Notes: generated by a model not told the origin, from the letters alone. A stretch of 5,349 nucleotides of DNA from an uncultured Atopobium sp. (GCA_937926845.1 CALBBS010000244.1:1-5349); one strand, 5' to 3'; counted from the first letter of the stretch, positions 1 to 5,022 are shown. A program made the numbers and translations.

Positions 1-345
1 TGCAACGTCTTTGAAAGCCGACGTTGGACCGTGGAAGAGCTCAAGCAGCCAGTCTTCTCCGATAGCAGAAACAGGCGTGATAGCCTGGGTGTCCCACTGA
101 GAGCCATACGCGCCCTCAATACAGCGAGTCAGCTCTTCAGCAGAGTAGTCGTCCAGCAGAGCAGAAAGCACATCGAAAGCAGTAGCTTTAAAGCCCTGAG
201 AACAAACCTTTGCAAGATCGAGGGGTTTCTCGCCAATAGAATCTTGGATATAAAGGCCGCCGTCGGGAGCAATTCCCTGCAAAATGGCTTGTTTAGCCAA
301 AACGGAATGGTCAGAGCTTCTTGTGCTGTGATATGCGACGGCCAT
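1..345 (-). CDS. thrC: Threonine synthase, N-terminal part (cut by window edge)
   Basis: PLP-dependent enzyme converting O-phospho-L-homoserine to L-threonine plus phosphate, the last step of threonine synthesis, in the cytoplasm. The minus strand is open for 115 codons from ATG at 345 to the window edge. The threonine synthase N-terminal domain is recognisable: YHSTR at residues 5-9 and a GIAPDGGLY stretch at 24-32. The PLP-lysine motif FHGPTSAFKDVA follows at 104-115, with K112 as the expected Schiff-base lysine. Family members are about 430-500 residues, so roughly three quarters lies outside the window. No in-frame ATG, GTG or TTG exists upstream before other signals, so ATG 345 is the start; a weak GGTGG (350-354) lies 4 nt before it. 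It is divergent from hom-lysC-asd, which makes its precursor, so co-regulation is likely (inference). Confidence 0.95.
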   Translation of the reverse strand, partial: MAVAYHSTRSSDHSVLAKQAILQGIAPDGGLYIQDSIGEKPLDLAKVCSQGFKATAFDVLSALLDDYSAEELTRCIEGAYGSQWDTQAITPVSAIGEDWLLELFHGPTSAFKDVA

Positions 346-365
346 GAAACCACCAATCTTTAGAA

Positions 366-426
366 CGTCTCGCGTGTTGTGCGTCTCGCGTGTTGTGCGC
401 GTGCAAATTGCGCGTCTCGCGTGTTG
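366..426. repeat. Three-copy GC-rich direct repeat in presumed thrC leader
   Basis: The 14-mer CGTCTCGCGTGTTG occurs at 366-379, 382-395 and 413-426. The first two copies belong to a perfect 16-bp tandem unit (366-381 and 382-397). The third starts 31 bp after the second, about three helical turns. The 15-bp spacer holds an imperfect palindrome, CGTGCAAATTGCGCG (400-414). On the minus strand the unit reads CAACACGCGAGACG, and all copies fall between the candidate thrC promoter and its start codon, so they would be in the mRNA leader. They could be operator sites, RNA-binding sites, or slippage products. The repetition is seen directly; function is unknown. Confidence 0.85.
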
Positions 427-433
427 CGTTTCT

Positions 434-463
434 ATTATTTTAACAGTGAGAAGTAAATGTCGC
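434..463 (-). promoter_or_regulatory. Candidate thrC promoter
   Basis: Read on the minus strand, GCGACA (plus 458-463) lies 18 bp upstream of AATAAT (plus 434-439), which matches the -10 consensus at 5 of 6 bases; the -35 matches at 4 of 6. Transcription would begin near 427, giving a leader of about 80 nt that includes the direct repeats. The match is moderate in an AT-rich patch where chance matches are common. Confidence 0.3.
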
Positions 464-492
464 TTGTAACATAGAATTGTTCATAGCATTAT
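464..492 (+). promoter_or_regulatory. Candidate hom-lysC-asd promoter
   Basis: TTGTAA (464-469) and CATTAT (487-492) are 17 bp apart; each matches its consensus hexamer at 4 of 6 bases. The -35 box would directly abut the candidate thrC -35 box, giving back-to-back promoters. Transcription would start near 499 and leave a leader of about 158 nt containing the stem structure at 565-641. A second weak pair (TTGGTA 532-537 and TGTTAT 555-560, 17 bp apart) is an alternative. Confidence 0.25.
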
Positions 493-564
493 GAAGACGA
501 GAAAACTGTCGATTAGATTCTGTCTAGGTTTTTGGTAGTTTTTGTCTATGAGATTGTTATCAGT

Positions 565-641
565 GCAGTCATCTTTGCGTGCGGTTGTCCTTGCTCTGCA
601 ATTAGCCTTGCAGGCAATCGGTTTTCTCGCAAAATGACTGC
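565..641 (+). promoter_or_regulatory. Structured 5' leader of the hom operon (possible cis-regulatory RNA)
   Basis: Two nested stems are visible. The outer stem pairs GCAGTCAT (565-572) with ATGACTGC (634-641), then, after a single bulged C573, TTTGCG (574-579) with CGCAAA (628-633): 14 base pairs. The inner hairpin pairs TTGC (591-594) with GCAA (614-617) and CTGCAA (596-601) with TTGCAG (608-613), with bulged T595 and a 6-nt loop TTAGCC. An internal loop of 11 nt (580-590) and 10 nt (618-627) separates them. The structure ends 7 nt before the hom GGAG, a place where it could affect initiation. There is no T-box sequence, it is too small for a lysine riboswitch, and no strong U-tract follows, so classical attenuation is unlikely. 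A DNA operator or chance pairing remain possible. Confidence 0.5.
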
Positions 642-656
642 TAGATTTGGAGTTAT

Positions 657-1796
657 ATGCAAAACGTTGCCCTACTTGGATTTGGAACGGTTGGTGCTTC
701 AGTTGCGCGCATTCTTGATGAGCGCGTTTCTGACGTTAACCTGACGTCCATCTTGGTTAGAGCTGGTAAAGAACACGTTGATCCTCGTGCAACATCTGAT
801 TTTGAAGCGATTCTGTCTGACCCTGCGCTCGATACAGTTGTTGAGTGCATGGGCGGCCTCACGCCAGCCTATGAATACATCAAAGCTGCGCTGACTGCTA
901 AGAAAAATGTAGTCACCTCAAATAAAGCCGTGGTATCTGCTCATTTTGAGGAGTTTATGACCCTTGCCGCTGAGGCGGGCGTCAACCTTAAGATCGAAGC
1001 ATGCGTGTGCGGTGGCATTCCTTGGATAGCAGGAATTCAGAAAGTTCGTCGTATTGACGAGATTTCTGCGTTCTGGGGAATCATGAATGGAACAACTAAC
1101 TACATTGTCTATTCCATGCTCAAAGACGGAACGGACTTTGCTGAGGTTCTGAGCAAGGCTCAGGAGCTGGGTTACGCCGAGCGAGACCCGTCAAGCGATA
1201 TCGACGGCATTGATGTTCGCTCTAAGACTATGATTTCTGCATCTATCGCCTTCGACGTAATCTGCACAGACCAGATTCCTATGTCTGGTATCAGAAACTT
1301 AACTAAACGCGATCTTGCCATGTTTGGCAGTCACGATATGACAATCAAGCTCTTTGGTCGTGGTGTTTCTGACGGAACATCCTACGCTGTTGCTGTCGAA
1401 CCTGTAGCAGTTCCGCTCTCAACTATAGAGGCCAACGTTCCAACTAACTTTAACGTTGCAACTGCCGTGGGAAATACCATTGGTGAGCTCAAGTTTTATG
1501 GTCAGGGAGCTGGTGGCGATCCAACGGCTAACGCCGTCGTGCAGGATATTATTGACTGTGCCACGGCTCCTGCTGGGGGTAAGCAGACCTTCTCGTCAGG
1601 TCTTTCGTATAATCCTGAGCTACTTGTTTCCGATTACGTGTTTAGGACGCAGGCGGATGTCCCGGGCGGTACGTTCTGGGAGCCGGGTGCTCAGTTGGTT
1701 AAAAATCTAAGTGCCGAGAAGGCCCATGAGCTTCTTACCAGCGCACTTTCGCAAGACCCTACAACCTTTATGGCTGCACTTGAAAAGAGGAATTAG
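657..1796 (+). CDS. hom: Homoserine dehydrogenase with shortened C-terminal region
   Basis: Reduces L-aspartate 4-semialdehyde to L-homoserine with NAD(P)H, the branch towards threonine and methionine; cytoplasmic. The 379-residue product has a Rossmann fold starting GFGTVG (8-13), TSNKA at 87-91, EACVCGGIP at 114-122 and the substrate-site motif GIMNGTTNYI at 141-150. AERDP (174-178) and DVRSK (186-190) give the expected acid/base pair D186 and K190, and E175 fits the substrate-binding glutamate. YGQGAGGDPTA at 281-291 is the usual GAG/TA motif. Many bacterial homologues have about 430 residues with a C-terminal ACT domain. Here the last 55 or so residues begin like one (DYVFRTQADVPG, 326-337) but are too short. 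Start ATG 657 is forced by TAG at 642-644; GGAG (649-652) lies only 4 nt upstream. First gene of a three-gene operon. Confidence 0.96.
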   Translation: MQNVALLGFGTVGASVARILDERVSDVNLTSILVRAGKEHVDPRATSDFEAILSDPALDTVVECMGGLTPAYEYIKAALTAKKNVVTSNKAVVSAHFEEFMTLAAEAGVNLKIEACVCGGIPWIAGIQKVRRIDEISAFWGIMNGTTNYIVYSMLKDGTDFAEVLSKAQELGYAERDPSSDIDGIDVRSKTMISASIAFDVICTDQIPMSGIRNLTKRDLAMFGSHDMTIKLFGRGVSDGTSYAVAVEPVAVPLSTIEANVPTNFNVATAVGNTIGELKFYGQGAGGDPTANAVVQDIIDCATAPAGGKQTFSSGLSYNPELLVSDYVFRTQADVPGGTFWEPGAQLVKNLSAEKAHELLTSALSQDPTTFMAALEKRN

Positions 1797-1798
1797 AA

Positions 1799-3127
1799 AT
1801 GATCAAAATTGCAAAATTTGGCGGCTCAAGTGTTGCTTCTGCAGAGCAGTTCAAAAAAGTTAAAGCTATTGTCGAAGCTGACTCTGATAGACGCTTTATT
1901 GTTTCGTCTGCAGCAGGAAAGCGCCATTCAACCGACAATAAGATCACCGACCTTTTGCTGCTGGTAAATGCCCACATTGAGTATCACGTTGACTGCACCT
2001 CTTTACTTGCAGACATCGAGGCTCGCTTTGTGGAGATTGCTGATGAACTGGGAGTTGCATGGCCTGTCGCCGAGGAGTTTGAGAAGTTTGCTACAAACAT
2101 CAAGTCCTTCTCGCCAGAGTATGTAGTAAGTAGGGGCGAGTGGTTTACCTGCCAGATTCTTGCTGAGTATCTTGGCCTGCCCTTTGTTGATGCTGCAGAC
2201 GTTATGCTGTTCCATCATGATGGCACCATTGATATGGAGCGCACTGCTTCTAGGCTTAAAGAAGTTGTTGCTCGCAGTGGCTCGTTTGTGCTGCCTGGCT
2301 TCTACGGCGCTACCGTTGACGGTGCAATTAAGTTGTTCCAGCGCGGTGGCGGCGATATTACCGGTGCCATTGTTGCTCGCTGCCTAGACGCTGACTTATA
2401 TGAAAACTGGACTGACGTGTCTGGCTTCCTCTCCGCTGATCCTCGCATTGTGCAGAATCCACGTGCAATTGGCCGCATTACCTTTGACGAGATGCGCGAG
2501 CTTTCTTATATGGGCGCTTCCGTTCTTCAGGAAGAGGCAATTTTCCCTGTTCGCGAGGCAAACATTCCAATTCAGATTAAGAATACCAACCGTCCAGAAG
2601 ACACGGGCACGGTTATTCGTGAGACCGCGGATGGCGATACAAACGAGCACTTGATTACAGGTATTGCAGGCAAGAAAGACTTCTTGGCTATTCACGTTAA
2701 GAAGGCTCACATGTCCAACGAGGTTGGCGTCATCAGCCGCGCTCTCAATATTGTTGAGCGTTACGGCGTCTCTGTTGAACACATCCCAACAGGCGTTGAT
2801 TCGTTTGGTATTGTGGTAAATGCCTCCGACGTAAAGGATACGGTTTATTCCATCATCAGTGATATTCGTCGCGAGATTGAGCCTGATGACATTACGATGG
2901 TAGACCGCTTAGCTCTTGTTTCTGTTGTTGGTCGTAATATGTCTAGGCGTTCCGGCACCTCTGGTAAGATCTTTGGCGCGCTGGGCAATGCGGGCGTCAA
3001 CATTCGCATGATTACGCAGAGCTCGGAAGAGATTAGTATTATTGTGGGCGTCGATAATGCCGACTTTGATCGCACAATTGGCGTCATTTATAACGGATTT
3101 GTTCGTGACGAAATGGTTTCGAGGTAA
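1799..3127 (+). CDS. lysC: Aspartate kinase, monofunctional, with two ACT domains
   Basis: Phosphorylates L-aspartate to 4-phospho-L-aspartate, the committed step to lysine, threonine and methionine; cytoplasmic. Of 442 residues, about 1-275 form the amino-acid kinase domain: KFGGSSVA (6-13), SAAGKR (37-42), SRGEW (111-115), LPGFYG (165-170), RGGGDIT (182-188), NWTDVSGF (203-210), ADPRI (213-217) and IKNTN (260-264). Two ACT modules follow at about 293-355 and 368-435, typical of allosteric control by lysine and/or threonine. RELSYMGASV and YENWTDV suggest the Bacillus YclM (ThrD) class, from memory of that family. RGGGD replaces the usual RGGSD, and Q244 stands where many kinases have His (VLH). 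AGAGG (1786-1790), inside the hom 3' end, is 8 nt before ATG 1799. The 2-nt gap after the hom stop suggests translational coupling. Confidence 0.95.
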   Translation: MIKIAKFGGSSVASAEQFKKVKAIVEADSDRRFIVSSAAGKRHSTDNKITDLLLLVNAHIEYHVDCTSLLADIEARFVEIADELGVAWPVAEEFEKFATNIKSFSPEYVVSRGEWFTCQILAEYLGLPFVDAADVMLFHHDGTIDMERTASRLKEVVARSGSFVLPGFYGATVDGAIKLFQRGGGDITGAIVARCLDADLYENWTDVSGFLSADPRIVQNPRAIGRITFDEMRELSYMGASVLQEEAIFPVREANIPIQIKNTNRPEDTGTVIRETADGDTNEHLITGIAGKKDFLAIHVKKAHMSNEVGVISRALNIVERYGVSVEHIPTGVDSFGIVVNASDVKDTVYSIISDIRREIEPDDITMVDRLALVSVVGRNMSRRSGTSGKIFGALGNAGVNIRMITQSSEEISIIVGVDNADFDRTIGVIYNGFVRDEMVSR

Positions 3128-3129
3128 CT

Positions 3130-4152
3130 ATGACTTTTGATCCAAACGGTAAGGTCGTTGCAATTCTTGGTGCTACCGGCGTTGTTGGTGCCCAGATGAT
3201 GCAGTGCCTTGAAGAGCGTAATTTTCCTATCAAGGAGCTGGTGCTTCTGGCATCCGCTCGAAGCGCTGGTAAAACTATCGAATTTGGTGGCCAGCAGATT
3301 GTAATTCGCGAAGCAACACCAGAGGCTTTTGAGGGTGTAGACATTGTCCTTGGTGCAGCTGGCGACGAGCAGGCAAAAGAGCTGCTCCCTGAAGCAGTTA
3401 AGCGTGGATGTGTCTGCGTTGACAACTCTCATGCATTTAGAATGGACCCAAACGTTCCGCTAGTAATCCCAGAGATTAATGCCGAGGATATCAAGAATCA
3501 CAACGGCATCATCTCTAATCCAAACTGTGCAACCATTATTGGCTTGGTACCTCTGTATCCTCTACATAAGGCAGCAGGTGCAAAGCGTATTATTGCATCA
3601 ACTTACCAGGCTGCATCAGGCGCTGGCCTTCCTGGTCTTACGAGCTTGAAGAATCAGATGGCTGACGTTGTTGCAGGTAGGGAAGTAACCGAGACCGCTC
3701 CTTTTGCATACCAGCTGGCAGTCAATCTGATTCCGCAGATTGGCGGCTTTGACGAGGTTGGCTACACCTCTGAGGAAATGAAGATGCAAAACGAGGGCCG
3801 TAAGATCATGCATCTTCCTGAGCTGCGCGTTAACTGCACCTGTGTTCGAGTTCCAACGATGCGCTCTCACTCTGAGTCCATCACTGTTGAGTTTGAGCGC
3901 CCTTTGAGCTCAGATGAGGCTCGCACAATTCTTGAGGATGCTCCAGGAATCAAGGTTGTAGACAACCCAGCAGAGCTTCAGTACCCAATGCCTCTTGATA
4001 CTTCTGACCAGGACCTTATCTATGTTGGCCGCATCCGAGAGGACCTCTCTGCAGATAATGAGACCAACGCACTGACGTTCTTCTGCTGCGGTGATCAGAT
4101 CAGAAAAGGTGCTGCAACTAACGCTGTCCAGATTGCGGAGCATTTGCTGTAA
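3130..4152 (+). CDS. asd: Aspartate-semialdehyde dehydrogenase
   Basis: Reduces 4-phospho-L-aspartate to L-aspartate 4-semialdehyde with NADPH, the step between the other two operon products; cytoplasmic. All 340 residues of a normal-length enzyme are present. The nucleotide-binding loop GATGVVG is at 14-20, and SHAFRMD (100-106) holds the substrate phosphate-binding arginine (R104). SNPNCATI (129-136) holds the catalytic cysteine C133, TYQAASGAG (158-166) the active-site Q160, and RVPTMRSHS (240-248) the basic residue H247. RKGAATNAVQIAE (325-337) is the usual C-terminal motif. Every key residue is intact. GAGG (3121-3124), overlapping the lysC end, lies 5 nt before ATG 3130. The gene starts 2 nt after the lysC stop and is last in the operon, followed by two terminators. 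Confidence 0.97.
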   Translation: MTFDPNGKVVAILGATGVVGAQMMQCLEERNFPIKELVLLASARSAGKTIEFGGQQIVIREATPEAFEGVDIVLGAAGDEQAKELLPEAVKRGCVCVDNSHAFRMDPNVPLVIPEINAEDIKNHNGIISNPNCATIIGLVPLYPLHKAAGAKRIIASTYQAASGAGLPGLTSLKNQMADVVAGREVTETAPFAYQLAVNLIPQIGGFDEVGYTSEEMKMQNEGRKIMHLPELRVNCTCVRVPTMRSHSESITVEFERPLSSDEARTILEDAPGIKVVDNPAELQYPMPLDTSDQDLIYVGRIREDLSADNETNALTFFCCGDQIRKGAATNAVQIAEHLL

Positions 4153-4183
4153 AAGCTTGCGCGGCTGTACGCTGCACACTTGC

Positions 4184-4219
4184 TGTATATGTGTGCTCAA
4201 AACTCACATATGTATTTTT
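4184..4219 (+). terminator. First of two terminators after asd
   Basis: ATATGTG (4187-4193) pairs perfectly with CACATAT (4205-4211), can be extended outward by two G-T pairs and one T-A pair, has an 11-nt loop, and is followed by TTTTT (4215-4219). It lies 32 nt after the asd stop codon. The AT-rich stem is weaker than the next one. Confidence 0.5.
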
Positions 4220-4228
4220 GTGATCTAG

Positions 4229-4270
4229 TACCCGTTCGATTCTATTACGTGGAATCGAACGGGTATTTTT
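4229..4270 (+). terminator. Strong intrinsic terminator of hom-lysC-asd
   Basis: A perfect 14-bp stem pairs TACCCGTTCGATTC (4229-4242) with its complement (4252-4265) around a 9-nt loop, followed directly by TTTTT (4266-4270). There is no T-run on the opposite strand's exit side, so it acts on plus-strand transcription only. It closes the three-gene operon. Confidence 0.93.
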
Positions 4271-4318
4271 GTGCTTGAGCAGAATTTCTCAGAGATATAG
4301 CACCGTTTGGCGACAAAA

Positions 4319-4497
4319 TGGTAAAAAATGCGTTTAGTTGGGGTATGCAGAAATGCTCAATTTCTATGCAAGCTTTTTACCAGCAATTTTATTTGGACAA
4401 AATTGAGAAAATTCGCACAAAATTTCTGAACTGGGAAAATGTAGGAGACAAAACTCCGTTGTTCAAAAATTAACCCCAACTAAACGGGATTTTTACC
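4319..4497. repeat. MITE-like unit with 25-bp terminal inverted repeats
   Basis: The arms 4320-4344 and 4473-4497 are inverted repeats. The inner 14 bp, CGTTTAGTTGGGGT (4331-4344) against 4473-4486, are perfect. Three non-matching positions follow (one is a G-T pair), then 8 perfect pairs (GGTAAAAA at 4320-4327 with TTTTTACC at 4490-4497). CAAAA flanks both ends (4314-4318 and 4498-4502) and could be a 5-bp target duplication, although it is low-complexity. The AT-rich interior has smaller inverted repeats (CTCAATTT 4356-4363 with 4400-4407; CAATTTT 4384-4390 with 4399-4405; GGAG/CTCC 4444-4457) and encodes no transposase. It could be a non-autonomous element, another dispersed intergenic repeat, or a foldback RNA; only copy number would tell. 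Confidence 0.5.
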
Positions 4498-4628
4498 CAA
4501 AACAACACCCAAAGTTTGTCATATCAATTTTTTGATTAGTTTTCCTGCATATTAGAAAGTATATATACACAAATCGCCTGCTGTGTCTCATCTTAAAAAA
4601 TGTTTAAAGAATTACCGCAGTTAAAAAC

Positions 4629-4717
4629 GGTGATATTACTGAAATATAAAAAACGGGTGGCGTGCCCTCCCTCTATGCAGAGCGAGGCTGCGCGCCACCG
4701 GTTATTTGTAATATACC
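4629..4717 (-). terminator. Large foldback reading as a minus-strand terminator
   Basis: The core hairpin (4656-4699) pairs GGTGGCGTGC (4656-4665) with 4690-4699, CCTC with GAGG and CTCT with AGAG around an ATGC loop. It has one C-C mismatch (4670/4683), one T-G pair and a bulged CT (4688-4689): 18 pairs, GC-rich in AT-rich surroundings. Read on the minus strand, T6 (plus 4648-4653) follows the stem after two bases, the form of an intrinsic terminator. Outer pairing continues: ATATTAC (4633-4639) with GTAATAT (4708-4714) and GGT (4629-4631) with ACC (4715-4717). Even farther out, GTTAAA (4620-4625) pairs with TTTAAC (4731-4736). No gene directly upstream on the minus strand needs this terminator, since tRNA-Arg has its own, so a structured RNA or repeat element is an alternative. 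Confidence 0.5.
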
Positions 4718-4770
4718 ACATTTCCGCCAGTTTAACGGCAAAATAAAAGACCTTAAAAGCTCTATGTTAT

Positions 4771-4803
4771 TTTAGATACATCGAGGTAAATCGCCTATCT
4801 AAA
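4771..4803. repeat. 8-bp inverted repeat, possible hairpin or operator
   Basis: TTTAGATA (4771-4778) and TATCTAAA (4796-4803) are perfect inverted repeats separated by 17 nt; the spacer can form a short inner CGA/TCG stem (4782-4784 with 4791-4793). No gene lies immediately beside it. Function is unknown and chance is possible in such AT-rich sequence. Confidence 0.4.
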
Positions 4804-4894
4804 TAGTTAAAACTTTTATTCGAACAGGTATTCTACTTTTACAGTAGCCATACAGTTTGGAGGCAAAATGGAGGCAGCTGATAAAAATTTTAAC

Positions 4895-4922
4895 AAAAAA
4901 GGTAGACGACAAGCCGTCTACC
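4895..4922 (-). terminator. Terminator of tRNA-Arg
   Basis: GGTAGACG (4901-4908) pairs perfectly with CGTCTACC (4915-4922) around a 6-nt loop. On the minus strand the stem is followed directly by T6 (plus 4895-4900). It starts 9 nt after the encoded CCA end of the tRNA, the expected place for the end of its primary transcript. Confidence 0.9.
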
Positions 4923-4931
4923 TGGTGTTTT

Positions 4932-5008
4932 TGGTGCCTCCTGCGCGATTCGAACGCGCGACCTGCGGTTTAGAAGACCGACGCTCTATCCAGCTGAGCT
5001 AAGGAGAC
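4932..5008 (-). tRNA. tRNA-Arg, anticodon UCU, CCA encoded
   Basis: Decodes AGA (and by wobble AGG). The 77-nt minus-strand gene folds fully: acceptor stem GTCTCCT with AGGAGGC (one T-G pair at 2-71), D arm GCTC/GAGC with a GG-containing loop, anticodon loop CTTCTAA with anticodon TCT at plus 4972-4974, 5-nt variable loop, and T arm GCGCG/CGCGC around TTCGAAT. Discriminator A73 and an encoded CCA complete it. The anticodon stem TCGGT/ACCGC has four good pairs and a T-C mismatch at the outermost pair (27-43). It is a single gene with its own extended -10 promoter and terminator. AGA codons are rare in the neighbouring genes but do occur, for example in patB codon 17. Confidence 0.97.
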
Positions 5009-5022
5009 ATATAGCGTCGTTC

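Larger units (their letters stand above)
346..656. other. Divergent thrC/hom intergenic control region
   Basis: This 311-bp gap between the divergent starts of thrC and hom holds no convincing gene. From left to right it carries the weak thrC ribosome binding site, three copies of a GC-rich repeat (366-426) including an imperfect palindrome at 400-414, weak back-to-back promoter candidates near 434-492, a T-rich stretch (about 515-560), and a 77-nt nested stem structure (565-641) ending 7 nt before the hom Shine-Dalgarno. A plus-strand open frame from about 532 overlaps the hom start in another frame and has no ribosome binding site; it looks like a chance frame. Confidence 0.8.
4271..4894. 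other. Gene-free AT-rich interval with inverted-repeat structures
   Basis: I see no convincing protein gene in these 624 bases. The interval holds a MITE-like inverted-repeat unit (4319-4497), a large foldback (4629-4717), and a smaller inverted repeat (4771-4803). Between 4498 and 4616 there is only AT-rich sequence with a weak 5-bp hairpin, ATCAATTTTTTGAT (about 4523-4536). Short open frames at 4318-4473 (51 codons) and 4600-4746 (48 codons) lack ribosome binding sites and coincide with the inverted repeats. The 9-mer AAATCGCCT occurs at 4571-4579 and 4788-4796, which may be chance. Confidence 0.75.

Noticed and set aside
366..426. CRISPR array
   Set aside because: Repeats are only 14-16 bp, two are directly tandem with no spacer, and there are no cas genes.
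361..430. Threonine-rich frame (TTRETF then stop) through the thrC leader repeats
   Set aside because: An upstream TAG closes the frame and no ATG, GTG or TTG start follows it; the ACG/ACA codons come from the repeat itself.
447..491. Possible minus-strand leader peptide with two Thr codons (reading MNNSMLQATFTSHC) upstream of thrC
   Set aside because: It lies at or upstream of the best thrC promoter candidate, has only two threonines, no ribosome binding site, and no attenuator hairpin follows it.
591..625. Intrinsic terminator or attenuator in the hom leader (inner hairpin plus TTTT)
   Set aside because: The stem is short and bulged, and only four T residues follow after a 4-base gap; the outer stem encloses it, so termination is not the best reading.
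532..744. 70-codon plus-strand frame upstream of and overlapping hom
   Set aside because: Non-ATG start, no ribosome binding site, overlaps the real hom start in another frame, and covers the structured leader.
4318..4473. 51-codon plus-strand open frame inside the MITE-like element
   Set aside because: No Shine-Dalgarno sequence, AT-rich composition, no recognisable domain, and its limits follow the inverted repeat; kept only as a remark on that element.
4600..4746. 48-codon plus-strand open frame across the large foldback
   Set aside because: No ribosome binding site, no recognisable sequence, and the stem-loop explains the non-random bases better than coding does.
4868..5002. 44-codon plus-strand open frame with a good GGAGG (4859-4863) before ATG 4868
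   Set aside because: Its second half is antisense to tRNA-Arg and gives the familiar spurious tRNA-derived peptide (PPARFERATCGLEDR). The start signal is striking but the product is almost certainly not a protein.
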